DNA of 38,166 nucleotides from Micavibrio sp. (GTDB lineage Bacteria > Pseudomonadota > Alphaproteobacteria > Micavibrionales > Micavibrionaceae). Shown here piece by piece: positions 16,610 to 25,001 of the stretch (position 1 is the first letter of the stretch; every line of letters starts with the position of its first letter). The notes beneath the pieces are model-generated. The model searched no databases. It had not been told where the DNA came from and saw nothing but the letters and a program-made list of their open reading frames with translations. Position numbers and translations under genes: made by a program. The stretch is taken from assembly GCA_030824805.1 (NCBI GenBank), contig JAPJRC010000008.1:18640-56805 (forward strand), given 5' to 3'.

Positions 16610-17755
16610 ATGTCCGTGACCCCATTCAAAAAGGAAGACCAAATGAACCAAGGTGACAAGCAAAAGGCCCTCGACGCCGCCCTTTCCCAAATTGAACGTG
16701 CGTTCGGCAAGGGTTCTGTCATGAAGCTGAACGGCGGCCAGAACCCGCTGGAAGTCGAAGCCATTTCCACCGGATCGCTCGGCCTCGACATCGCGCTTGG
16801 TATCGGCGGTCTGCCCCGCGGCCGTATCACCGAAGTGTACGGACCGGAATCTTCGGGTAAGACGACGCTGGCGTTGCAGGTTATCGCCGAAGCCCAGAAG
16901 GCGGGCGGCACATGTGCCATCATCGATGCGGAACACGCGCTCGACCCGACCTACGCGAAAAAACTCGGTGTAGACCTCGACAATCTTCTGATCTCGCAGC
17001 CGGATGCCGGTGAACAGGCGCTGGAAATCGCCGACACGCTGGTGCGCTCCAACGCTGTTGACGTTCTGGTTATCGACTCTGTGGCGGCCTTGGTGCCGAG
17101 AGCTGAACTCGAAGGCGAGATGGGCGACACGCATGTTGGTTTGCAGGCACGTTTGATGAGCCAGGCCCTGCGCAAAATCACGGGTTCGATTTCCAAATCG
17201 CGCTGCGTCGTTATCTTCATCAACCAGATCCGTATGAAGATCGGCGTGATGTTCGGCTCTCCGGAAACCACGACGGGCGGTAACGCGCTGAAATTCTATG
17301 CCTCTGTCCGTCTGGATATCCGCCGTATCGGTTCCATCAAGGAGCGCGAAACGGTGGTCGGAAACCAGACACGCGTGAAGGTCGTGAAAAACAAGATGGC
17401 GCCTCCGTTCCGTCAGGTGGAATTCGACATTATGTACGGCGAAGGTATTTCCAAAACGGGCGAGATTGTCGATCTCGGCGTTCAGGCGGGCTTTGTGGAG
17501 AAATCCGGTGCATGGTTCTCGGCGGAAGGCGAGCGTATCGGCCAGGGCCGCGAAAACGCCAAGCAATATCTGCGCGACAATCCTGCAATGATGCTCACGC
17601 TGGAAAACAAGATCAAGGGCAGCGCCGGTATCGTGGCCGAAGCCTTGCTGGTTGGTCCGGATTCCAATGAAGCGGCGGAAGCGGCGGAAATTGCGGCGGC
17701 AGACGAGGCTCCGGTGGAACGTTCTGCCGGCAAATCGAAAAAGGCTGCTTCGTAA
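16610..17755 (+). CDS. recA: RecA recombinase
   Basis: A 381-residue DNA strand-exchange protein and LexA co-protease. Walker A GPESSGKT is at 78-85, Walker B VLVIDSVAAL, the L1 and L2 DNA loops around EGEMGDTHVGLQARLMSQALRK-like and FGSPETTTGGNALKFYAS-like segments, and the MAW-like motif are all present. The C-terminus is acidic then Lys-rich. Two starts are possible: ATG 16610 (AAAGGAA at 16596-16602) and ATG 16643 (AAGGAAG at 16631-16637), giving 381 or 370 residues; both have good ribosome sites. An SOS box lies upstream and an intrinsic terminator at 17833-17858. Confidence 0.98.
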   Translation: MSVTPFKKEDQMNQGDKQKALDAALSQIERAFGKGSVMKLNGGQNPLEVEAISTGSLGLDIALGIGGLPRGRITEVYGPESSGKTTLALQVIAEAQKAGGTCAIIDAEHALDPTYAKKLGVDLDNLLISQPDAGEQALEIADTLVRSNAVDVLVIDSVAALVPRAELEGEMGDTHVGLQARLMSQALRKITGSISKSRCVVIFINQIRMKIGVMFGSPETTTGGNALKFYASVRLDIRRIGSIKERETVVGNQTRVKVVKNKMAPPFRQVEFDIMYGEGISKTGEIVDLGVQAGFVEKSGAWFSAEGERIGQGRENAKQYLRDNPAMMLTLENKIKGSAGIVAEALLVGPDSNEAAEAAEIAAADEAPVERSAGKSKKAAS

Positions 17756-17818
17756 TCGGGAAAGCATACAGGTTCAAGATTACGGTAGTTACACAGCGCC
17801 ATTTTCTTCCAATGTTTT

Positions 17819-18580
17819 CTAAGAAAAAAGATCCTCCGCCGCAAGCGGGGGATTTTTTATGGAGAGAGGCGCGAGTTTCCATTTCGAAATCTGGTCGGCA
17901 AGACGCGTCGGTTCCGGCAGGCGGTAGTTCTTCAGGCAATCCAGCGTAACGGCGAGCGCCGTTTCATGCGTTATGCGGTGGCCGGCGGAAATATAAAGCG
18001 GATTGCATTTGTCCTTGCTTTGCAAAACCGTGCCGATTGTTTCACCCTTGTCCATGAGCGGTGTTTGCGCAAATTTGTGCGGGGGTAGTTCCTGATGCCT
18101 GCCCGTGAGGCGCGATTTTGCAACACCGATGGCGGGCAGGTTGGTAAGCACGCCAAGATGCGCAGCGATTCCCATGCGGCGCGGGTGTGACACGCCTTGC
18201 CCGTCCACCATCAAAAGGTCGGGCTGCGCGGGCAGGCATGCAAGGGCTTTCATTATTGCGGGCACTTCCCGAAATGCCAGCAAACCGGAAATATAGGGGA
18301 AGTCGGTTTCTGCATAGGCGATTACCGATGTCTGTAATTCCAGCGAAGGATAGGAAAGAAGCACAACCACCGCCTTGGTCAGTTCGCGCTCCAGATCGTA
18401 GCCGACATCTATTCCGGCAATCGTGTTTAATGTCCCGAAATCGTCTTCCAGCCGCACGAGCGTGCGCAGCGCGTTCTGCTTTGCGATGGCCTGCGCCACT
18501 TCGGGGCTGGGCGGTTTGGAAAAATCTATACGCGCGGGATGCCGGAAAGCCATGGAACCAATATAGTTTTTTGCGGGCAT
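17819..18580 (-). CDS. nfi: Endonuclease V
   Basis: A 253-residue nuclease that nicks DNA (or RNA) one base 3' of deoxyinosine. The metal-binding residues are visible: D58 in AGIDVGYD, E105 in FREVP and D126 in VDGQG. The conserved wedge and core follow, YISGLLAFREVP and HPRRMGIAAHLGVL with IGVAKSRLTG. The start is uncertain: ATG 18580 lies just after the T-tract of an upstream terminator with no SD, and ATG 18553 (nine codons in) also lacks one. The last codons overlap the recA terminator. Deaminated-base repair beside recA makes sense, though the two genes converge. Confidence 0.93.
   Translation of the reverse strand: MPAKNYIGSMAFRHPARIDFSKPPSPEVAQAIAKQNALRTLVRLEDDFGTLNTIAGIDVGYDLERELTKAVVVLLSYPSLELQTSVIAYAETDFPYISGLLAFREVPAIMKALACLPAQPDLLMVDGQGVSHPRRMGIAAHLGVLTNLPAIGVAKSRLTGRHQELPPHKFAQTPLMDKGETIGTVLQSKDKCNPLYISAGHRITHETALAVTLDCLKNYRLPEPTRLADQISKWKLAPLSIKNPPLAAEDLFS
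17833..17858 (+). terminator. recA intrinsic terminator, inside the 3' end of nfi
   Basis: CCTCCGC (17833-17839) pairs with GCGGGGG (17845-17851) with one G-U pair and a five-base loop, followed by A then six T (17853-17858). An A-rich run (17821-17829) upstream makes it potentially bidirectional. It encodes the last residues of the convergent nfi gene. Confidence 0.8.
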
Positions 18581-18581
18581 T

Positions 18582-18606
18582 AAAAAAGCCGCGACGGGCG
18601 CGGCTT
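18582..18606 (-). terminator. Intrinsic terminator of the small gene upstream of nfi
   Basis: Read on the minus strand, AAGCCGCG (18606-18599) and CGCGGCTT (18593-18586) form an eight-base perfect stem with a five-base loop, running into a T-tract to 18582. It sits 16 bases after the stop of the 18623-18853 gene and directly before the nfi ATG at 18580. Confidence 0.85.
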
Positions 18607-18622
18607 GTGGTCTGTGGTTTCG

Positions 18623-18853
18623 TTAAAAGCGGAAGGATGGATGATCATCGTCCGCCAATTGCTGTTCCAAGGCCTTGCGGCGTTCCTGTATGGTCGGGCC
18701 ATAATCTTCATTGCGCAATCTTGCCATTTTATCACGCAATGTAGGGGCCACATTATCCATACCGGCAACGTCGTAGGCTTCCCGGAGGCTTCTTGCGATT
18801 TCGTTCGGCGTAACACCGACCAGACGCGCAAGCCGTCTGTCATTTTCGTCCAT
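18623..18853 (-). CDS. Small conserved-looking protein, unknown function
   Basis: A 76-residue charged protein with two or three helices: DENDRRLARLVGVTPNEIARSL at the N-terminus and LRDKMARLRNEDYGPTIQER in the middle. No membrane segment or known motif is recognised. The ATG at 18853 is chosen over GTG 18859 because AGAGGA ends six bases before it. It has its own strong terminator, so it is a stand-alone or last-of-operon gene after smpB. Function cannot be inferred. Confidence 0.7.
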   Translation of the reverse strand: MDENDRRLARLVGVTPNEIARSLREAYDVAGMDNVAPTLRDKMARLRNEDYGPTIQERRKALEQQLADDDHPSFRF

Positions 18854-18939
18854 AAACACTCCTCTATGACTAAGTCTGACGCGGCACTTTTACCGGATCC
18901 AGGGGAGGGAATGCAAACTTGCCTGTAAAGATATACCGG

Positions 18940-19437
18940 TTAATCCCGCTCGTTGCGCAAAACACGGGCTTTCTGGCGGTTCCAGTCGCGTTCCTTGATG
19001 GTTTCACGCTTGTCGTGCTCTTTTTTACCTTTTGCCAAAGCAATCTCGAGCTTCGCAAGGCCCTTGGCATTAAAGTAAATTTTGGTCGGCACGATGGTAT
19101 AACCTTCGCGCTGCACGGCGCCCATAAGCTTGTGCATTTCACGGGCGCTGAGCAGCAATTTGCGCGGACGGCGCGGCGCGTGCTGCAGATGCGGACCGGC
19201 CTGCTGGTATTCAGGAATATGCGCGTTCAAAAGCCACAGCGCGCCTTTCTTTGGCGCTATATGCGATTCCTGCAACCCGCACTGGCCGTGGCGCAGGGAT
19301 TTGACCTCAGTGCCTGTAAGCACGATACCTGCCTCGGTTTTGCTTTCGAGAAAATACTCGAAATTCGCCTTGCGGTTATCGGAGATAACCGCGTCGGTCG
19401 AGAGCAAAGCAGGTTTTTTAGAATTTTTCTTAGCCAT
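18940..19437 (-). CDS. smpB: SmpB tmRNA-binding protein
   Basis: A 165-residue partner of tmRNA in rescue of stalled ribosomes. It shows the beta-barrel pattern NRKANFEYFLESKTEAGIVL, GTEVKSLRHGQCGLQESHI, then LHAPRRPRKLLL-like and MHKLMGAVQREGYTIVP, and the basic tail KGKKEHDKRETIKERDWNRQ that enters the decoding centre. The start at 19437 (MAKKNSKK) is chosen because the protein family begins there; the frame is open upstream into dapA. The start overlaps the dapA stop by 8 nt, so the two are translationally coupled. tmRNA itself is not in the window. Confidence 0.96.
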   Translation of the reverse strand: MAKKNSKKPALLSTDAVISDNRKANFEYFLESKTEAGIVLTGTEVKSLRHGQCGLQESHIAPKKGALWLLNAHIPEYQQAGPHLQHAPRRPRKLLLSAREMHKLMGAVQREGYTIVPTKIYFNAKGLAKLEIALAKGKKEHDKRETIKERDWNRQKARVLRNERD

Positions 19438-20338
19438 GGGCGCGCAATGTAGCGTTTCCATCCGCAGAGGCAAGCTTTGCAAACGCGATTGCCTCATCCA
19501 CCGCAGCGCGCGCAGCTTTGGATGCCGGAACAAGCGGCAGGCGCACTTCGTCCGTGCCTATGCCGAGCAGGGATGCGGCGTATTTTACAGGCGCAGGCGA
19601 TGTTTCGCAGAAGAGCGCCTTGTGTACGGGCGCTAGAAGATCACGGTATTTGTTCATTGTTTTCACATCGCCGGCGGCCCATGCGTCCTGCATTTTCGCG
19701 CATTCGGCGGGCGCGATGTTGGACGTCACGGAAATGCAGCCATGGCCGCCCTGTGCAAGGAAGCCCGTCGCCGTGTCGTCGTTGCCGGACAGCTGGCAGA
19801 AATCATCGCCAAGACGGTTTTTGATGTTCAGCGGTCGTGCAAGGTCGCCTGTTGCGTCTTTTACACCGACGATGCGCGGCAGTTCGGCCAGTTTGCACAT
19901 CGTGTCGTTCGTCATGTCGATCACCGAACGGCCGGGGATGTTATAGATGATGATCGGAATATCGGTAGCATCGTGCAGAGCCTTGTAATGCGCGTAAAGG
20001 CCGTCTTGCGTCGGTTTGTTGTAATAAGGCGTTACCACGAGCGCACCGTTCGCGCCGTCTTTTTGTGCGCGCTGTGTCAGGCTGATGGCTTCTTTCGTGG
20101 AATTGGAGCCCGTGCCCGCGATCACGGGAATACGGCCGTTCGTGATCTGGATGCAGCGTTCAACCACCGCATGGTGTTCATCGTGGCTGAGCGTCGGGGA
20201 TTCACCCGTCGTGCCGCATGGCACCAGGCCATCGGTGCCGCTTTCGATCTGCCATTCGACCAGCTTGTCAAACGCCGCCCAGTCAATTTCACCGTTGCGG
20301 AAAGGGGTGATAAGCGCCGTAATCGAACCTTTGAACAT
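19430..20338 (-). CDS. dapA: 4-hydroxy-tetrahydrodipicolinate synthase
   Basis: A 302-residue class I aldolase-type enzyme that condenses pyruvate and aspartate semialdehyde, the first step of the lysine/diaminopimelate branch. Residues: T43-T44 in CGTTGE, Y132 in IYNIPGRS with R137, and the Schiff-base K160 in VGVKDATGD. The ATG at 20338 has GAGAG three bases upstream and starts at MFKGSITALITPF, the family start; an ATG seven codons further up is less likely. smpB follows with an 8-nt overlap, and slt is divergent. Lysine feedback residues cannot be judged. Confidence 0.97.
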   Translation of the reverse strand: MFKGSITALITPFRNGEIDWAAFDKLVEWQIESGTDGLVPCGTTGESPTLSHDEHHAVVERCIQITNGRIPVIAGTGSNSTKEAISLTQRAQKDGANGALVVTPYYNKPTQDGLYAHYKALHDATDIPIIIYNIPGRSVIDMTNDTMCKLAELPRIVGVKDATGDLARPLNIKNRLGDDFCQLSGNDDTATGFLAQGGHGCISVTSNIAPAECAKMQDAWAAGDVKTMNKYRDLLAPVHKALFCETSPAPVKYAASLLGIGTDEVRLPLVPASKAARAAVDEAIAFAKLASADGNATLRAHG

Positions 20339-20416
20339 TTTTCTCTCGCATGCCTTCATGTGGATGATTTAAAATAGCACCTTATAGTTTCTGACAAATG
20401 CTGGCAAGGTAAAGTC

Positions 20417-22345
20417 ATGCGTATTTTCAAGCCTTTGGGGATGTTTTTCCTCGTTCTTGCCCTTGCTTTTTCGGTCACTACGACGATGGCCGGAGCCAAA
20501 GAGAGCGGCCATAAGAATTTTGCCGGAAAACAGGATCAGGCCGCGCCGTCGCCGAGCGGCGGTCAGTCAAACGCCGCGCGCGCGTGGCTGAGCTATTACA
20601 AGGGCGAACAAAAGAGCGCCAATTACGATACGATTTCACGTTTTATCAGCGCGCATCCCGATTTTCCCGCCATGAACAAATTGCGGGAAGAGGCGGAAAA
20701 AGCGATGCCGACGTCGATATCGCAAAAAGACGCGCTCGACTGGTTCTCAAAAAATCCGCCGCAAACAACGTTCGGCATGAAGACATATGCCACGGCGTTG
20801 CGTTCGGTGGGGCGGGAGAGCAAAGCGCTCGAGGAAATCAACAACTGGTGGCGCAATGTGGCGCTAACGCCCAACGACCAGAGCAAAGGTTTCATGACGT
20901 TCGCGACGGTGCTGAATCGCGGCGCGCATCAGGACCGTTTGCGCCGCCTTATCTACAAAGGGCAATACACAAACGCGCGCGCGATTGCCGAAGCGCTTGG
21001 TAACGGCTATCCCGCATTGGTCGAGGCGCGCATTGCCCTACGCACGGGAAAAGGCAACGTCAACGCCGCACTGAACCGTGTGCCGCAATCCCTGCAAAAC
21101 GATGAAGGACTTTTGTTTGACCGTCTGGTGTACCGCCGGAAGGCCGACAACAATCCGGGCGCGCTTGAAATTCTGGCGCAGTCGCCGTCTTCGGACAAAA
21201 TGTTCGATTCCGAAGACTGGGGCAAAGAGCGCGGCATCATGGTGCGCCGCTTGTTCGAAGAACGGAAATACGCGCAGGCGTACAAGGTCGCAGCCAACCA
21301 TAAAATCAACGATGGCCCGGGTTTCGCCACCAATGAATGGATGGCAGGATGGCTGGCGCTGGAATATTTGAAAAAGCCGTGGGATGCGTTCGAGCATTTC
21401 GAACGCCTGTATCACAAGGTTGAAACACCGATCAGCAAATCGCGCGCGGCATATTGGGCGGGGTTGTCGAGCGAGCGGCTCGGGCATCCGGAAATCGCCA
21501 AAAAATGGTACGATGTCGGTGCGCGTCACACGACAACTTTCTACGGGCAATTGTCCGCGGCCAAACTCGGGACCAACGGCGCGGTTAAAACGAGCGCCGT
21601 ATCTTCCAGCCCGCAAATGAAGCAAAGCGCGTTGGCGGACGCCGCGCGCTGGCTCAAACGCAACGGTTATAAGGCCGAAGCCGGAATGTTTCTGACCAAA
21701 ATGATCGATGTATCGAAAACGGCGCAGGATTATGCGGCCGTGGCGAGCGTTGCCGACGATATGGGCATGCGCAATTACGCGATCAAGGCAGCGCAGGAGA
21801 GCGAGAAAAAACTCGGCGTTACCATGGTCGGCTATGCTTTCCCCAAAATCGAAAAATATATGAACGATGTCGATGTTGAATGGGCGCTGGTGCACGCGCT
21901 TGTCCGCCAGGAAAGCCGATATGATATGGAGGCTGTAAGCTCCGCCGGTGCGCGCGGCCTTATGCAGTTGATGCCTGCCACCGCGAAAGAAGTCGCGCAG
22001 AAGGCAGGACTCTCGCACGATGTGAAGTGGCTTACCACCAAGCCGGGGCACAACGTCGCGCTCGGCACCCGTTATCTGCAAAAGCTGCTTAACAAATACA
22101 ACGGCAATTACGCGATGGCGCTTGCGGCTTATAATGCCGGGCCGGCACGCGTGGACCGCTGGATAGGCGAAATCGGCGATCCACGCAACCCGCAGGTGGA
22201 TCTCGTGAACTGGATCGAGATGATACCCATCTATGAAACGCGCAATTATGTGCAGCGTGTTCTGGAAGGCGTTTACGTCTATCGCCAGACGCTTGCGCAC
22301 AACAAAGGCGGCAAGCGCTATGACATCCATCTCGCCGCGCAATAG
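20417..22345 (+). CDS. Slt-type soluble lytic murein transglycosylase
   Basis: A 642-residue periplasmic enzyme with a signal peptide (1-26, ending TTTMAG). A long alpha-helical superhelical region (about 45-465) forms the Slt70-like U-ring. The catalytic domain (about 480-630) has E499 in VRQESRYD, followed by SSAGARGLMQLMPATA, NVALGTRYL, MALAAYNAGPARVDRW and ETRNYVQRV, all as in Slt. It cleaves peptidoglycan with formation of anhydromuramyl ends. AAGG at 20407 serves as SD. The catalytic-domain call is certain; the physiological role could be turnover or opening the wall for envelope machines. Confidence 0.93.
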   Translation: MRIFKPLGMFFLVLALAFSVTTTMAGAKESGHKNFAGKQDQAAPSPSGGQSNAARAWLSYYKGEQKSANYDTISRFISAHPDFPAMNKLREEAEKAMPTSISQKDALDWFSKNPPQTTFGMKTYATALRSVGRESKALEEINNWWRNVALTPNDQSKGFMTFATVLNRGAHQDRLRRLIYKGQYTNARAIAEALGNGYPALVEARIALRTGKGNVNAALNRVPQSLQNDEGLLFDRLVYRRKADNNPGALEILAQSPSSDKMFDSEDWGKERGIMVRRLFEERKYAQAYKVAANHKINDGPGFATNEWMAGWLALEYLKKPWDAFEHFERLYHKVETPISKSRAAYWAGLSSERLGHPEIAKKWYDVGARHTTTFYGQLSAAKLGTNGAVKTSAVSSSPQMKQSALADAARWLKRNGYKAEAGMFLTKMIDVSKTAQDYAAVASVADDMGMRNYAIKAAQESEKKLGVTMVGYAFPKIEKYMNDVDVEWALVHALVRQESRYDMEAVSSAGARGLMQLMPATAKEVAQKAGLSHDVKWLTTKPGHNVALGTRYLQKLLNKYNGNYAMALAAYNAGPARVDRWIGEIGDPRNPQVDLVNWIEMIPIYETRNYVQRVLEGVYVYRQTLAHNKGGKRYDIHLAAQ

Positions 22346-22355
22346 CGTTCTGCAT

Positions 22356-22383
22356 TGCATTTTGCAAATAATCGCAAAATGCA
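22356..22383. repeat. 10-bp inverted repeat after slt
   Basis: TGCATTTTGC (22356-22365) and GCAAAATGCA (22374-22383) are perfect reverse complements around eight bases. There is also a direct repeat TGCAAATAA (from 22363 and 22380). No T-tract follows. It may be an operator for the response-regulator gene that starts at 22461, or an mRNA-end hairpin for slt. Confidence 0.45.
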
Positions 22384-22460
22384 AATAACCAACCCTTGAT
22401 AATAAAGGATTTTTTCCGGCAAGCGATTTGCAATGCTGTTCCCGATTTAGGGAGAGTCAC

Positions 22461-23081
22461 ATGCAAACCATCATCATTGCCGATTCACACAATCTGTGCC
22501 GCGAAGCGCTATGCCGCTACATCCGCCAGGCAAATCCCGATATCGCCGTCGATGATGCGGGAAGTTATCAGGAATTGCTGTACAAACTCCAAAACAGTCC
22601 GCGCGATTTGATTTTGATCGATGCGGATCTTCCGGGATGGGAAGGCGATGGCGGCGTAGAAAAACGTTTGATGTTGCCGGAACCCGCCAAGGTGGGGGTT
22701 ATGCTGCCGCTGCGCTATCCGGAACTGCCGTGGAAGAGCGATGTGCAGGGCGTGTTTCCCAAAAGCCTGACATGCAAAGCGTTTCTTGGCGGCATTCACG
22801 ATATACTTGAGGGCGGCACATTTTTTCCGGCTGTTCGCGATCATTTCGAATATCACTCCGAAACAGGGATGGTTGCAAAGCATAGCAATTTCCAGCTTAC
22901 GGGGCGCGAGAAGGAAGTGCTTTCCTATCTGGTCAAGGGTGCGAGCAACAAGGATATTGCGCGCGCGCTTGATTTGCAGGTTGTTACCGTTAAACTGCAT
23001 GTGCGCGGCATCTGCCGTAAAATGAAGGCGGCGAACAGAACGCAGGCGGCGCTGATGGCCAAGGAAAACGGTTGGGGCTAA
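22461..23081 (+). CDS. NarL/LuxR-type response regulator
   Basis: A 206-residue protein. The N-terminal receiver-like domain (about 1-120) starts IIIADSHNLCREAL, carries a candidate phospho-acceptor D54 in LIDADLPGW and a Lys in VFPKS. The usual second acidic residue of the N-terminal pair is replaced: ADS instead of DD. The C-terminal LuxR-type helix-turn-helix (about 143-203) is clear: LTGREKEVLSYLVKGASNKDIARAL, VVTVKLHVRGICRKM. The ATG at 22461 has GGAGAG at 22451-22456. A sensor kinase gene starts four bases after its stop, so the two form a putative pair. Confidence 0.88.
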   Translation: MQTIIIADSHNLCREALCRYIRQANPDIAVDDAGSYQELLYKLQNSPRDLILIDADLPGWEGDGGVEKRLMLPEPAKVGVMLPLRYPELPWKSDVQGVFPKSLTCKAFLGGIHDILEGGTFFPAVRDHFEYHSETGMVAKHSNFQLTGREKEVLSYLVKGASNKDIARALDLQVVTVKLHVRGICRKMKAANRTQAALMAKENGWG

Positions 23082-23084
23082 AGA

Positions 23085-24947
23085 ATGGTCCGTCGTTTTT
23101 CTGCATGGTTTAACGCAAATCTTCCGCTGGCTCTGGCCGGACTGGTCTATATTTTCTGTACCATATTCGTTGTCGTCGAAATTATGAACCACGGTAAAAT
23201 ATTCGGCCTCTCTGACAGCAACAGAATTGAACCCGAAAAGAGCGACCTTCATCTCTTTTCCATTGTCCTTTTGTTGATGGTTGCCGCTGGTTTTACCATG
23301 CTTATTGTGGCGGCAGGAAAAATTATAGACGGCAACAGGCTGCAACGCGAAAACGAAACCGCGTACGCGCGGCTCTCCAGCCGGATAAAAGCCATCGAAA
23401 CGACCATAGACGGCATCGCCATTCTCGATAAGTTCGGATTCTACACTTACGTTAACAAGGCGCATGCGACCTATTACGGCTACGACGAGCCACGCGAAAT
23501 GGTGGGCATGAGCTGGCAATCTCTCTACAAGCCCAAACGCCTGCATTTCTTTTTAAACGAAGTATTTCCCGTGCTGGAGCGAACCGGTGAATGGACCGGC
23601 CAGAGCGTGGGATTGAAACGTAACGGTGCAGAATTTCCGCAGGAATTGAGTTTGAAAAAGCTCGATGACGGAGGTCTGACATGTATCGTCCGTGATATCA
23701 GCGAAAAAGTTTCCTACGACCGCGTTCTGAAAATCATCAAACTTGCGGTGGAAGCGGCATCCGACGGCATTGCGATTACCGATGAAGACAACAACGTTTT
23801 GTTCATGAACAGGAGCTTTCTAAAGATTCACGGCTATGATCCTTATACGCGTGAGCGATATATCGGAACGGACTGGCGGAATTTTTACAACGAGAAGGGG
23901 CAGGAGCTGATCAACTCCATAGTGCTGCCCACCACCATTTTGAAAGGCGCGTGGTCGGGCAGCCTTACGGTTATGCGCAAGGACGGCACACTCTTTTACG
24001 GCGATGCGTCACTGACAAGGCTGCCGGACGGGTTAACGATCGGCGTGATGCGCGATATTTCCGAACGTTATGCCGCCGACAAGGAAAAAGAAGAGCTCAA
24101 GGAGCAGTTGTTCCATTCGCAAAAGATGGAAGCGATCAGCCGTATCACCGGCCGTCTTGTAACGGATTTCCAAGGCGCCCTGGATTCTATTGTTGCCGCC
24201 ATGGAAACATGGCGGAGCGACAGGCAAACGGAGCAAAGCCAGAAAGAGATGATCGAAAATATTCGCGGGGAATGTAAAAAGGCACAGGAGCTTGTCGATG
24301 AATTGCAAGCATTCTTTATCAGTAAGGGCAGCAAAGCCTCGTCACTGAATATCGCCGAGTGTTTGCAAGAGATGGAAGAAGAGTTGGTTGAGTTGTGTCC
24401 GCCCCACATTTCTATCGCTATAGACCTCAAATCGGGAGACGCCCGCGTTTTGTTCAACGCAGAACAGTTACAGCAGATTATCCGGAATCTTTGTCTGAAT
24501 TCCATCGAAGCCATAGACGCGCAACCCGGCCGTATTGTTGTTTCCATCCGTCCTATGGATCGCAATCTGCTTGGTCTGCGGCGCCAGATGATCAGCCAGA
24601 CAGAGGCGGACCGGAATTCTTCAACCTCTGTGCGCACAAAGGTTGTAAGCGGTACCAAAGGATTTCTTATGAGCGGTTACCTTAGCAACAAAAGAAATTA
24701 TATCGAGCTGGTCGTGTCCGACACAGGGCCGGGCATATCTTCGGAAATCCTGCCCAATATTTTTGATCCATTCTTTACGACCAAAGCGTTAAGCAAGGGT
24801 ACGGGGCTTGGATTGTCCACAGTTCAGGGATATGTGGCCGGTTCTTCGGGCGCAATTATTGTGGAAACGCTTCACGGGCAGGGAACTGGCGTACATATAT
24901 ACATTCCCATTGCCGAAGATCCTGAAGGCATGATTATACAATCATAG
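23085..24947 (+). CDS. PAS-containing sensor kinase homologue lacking the H-box histidine
   Basis: A 620-residue membrane protein: helices at about 13-35 and 48-70, two PAS domains (about 100-210 and 218-330), a dimerisation helix pair and an HATPase domain (about 460-610). The ATPase motifs look intact (N-box NLCLNSIEAI, G1 DTGPGI, F-box DPFFTTK, G2 GTGLGLS). The H-box reads MEAISRITGRLVTDFQG, where CckA in this window has MQAVGQLAGGIAHDFNN, so the phospho-accepting His is T360 and the following NN is QG. It cannot autophosphorylate in the normal way. Caulobacter DivL, which has Tyr at this site, is a functional parallel. It is co-transcribed with the LuxR-type regulator. Confidence 0.85.
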   Translation: MVRRFSAWFNANLPLALAGLVYIFCTIFVVVEIMNHGKIFGLSDSNRIEPEKSDLHLFSIVLLLMVAAGFTMLIVAAGKIIDGNRLQRENETAYARLSSRIKAIETTIDGIAILDKFGFYTYVNKAHATYYGYDEPREMVGMSWQSLYKPKRLHFFLNEVFPVLERTGEWTGQSVGLKRNGAEFPQELSLKKLDDGGLTCIVRDISEKVSYDRVLKIIKLAVEAASDGIAITDEDNNVLFMNRSFLKIHGYDPYTRERYIGTDWRNFYNEKGQELINSIVLPTTILKGAWSGSLTVMRKDGTLFYGDASLTRLPDGLTIGVMRDISERYAADKEKEELKEQLFHSQKMEAISRITGRLVTDFQGALDSIVAAMETWRSDRQTEQSQKEMIENIRGECKKAQELVDELQAFFISKGSKASSLNIAECLQEMEEELVELCPPHISIAIDLKSGDARVLFNAEQLQQIIRNLCLNSIEAIDAQPGRIVVSIRPMDRNLLGLRRQMISQTEADRNSSTSVRTKVVSGTKGFLMSGYLSNKRNYIELVVSDTGPGISSEILPNIFDPFFTTKALSKGTGLGLSTVQGYVAGSSGAIIVETLHGQGTGVHIYIPIAEDPEGMIIQS

Positions 24948-25001
24948 TTTGCGTATTTCTGTGGGATTGGCTTTTTATAATTTTGAGGTATTGTGTAGCG
25001 C

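Noticed and set aside
16472..17767. A 431-codon open frame antisense to recA
   Set aside because: Shadow of recA; composition is Arg/His-rich as expected from the reverse of a coding strand, with no family match.
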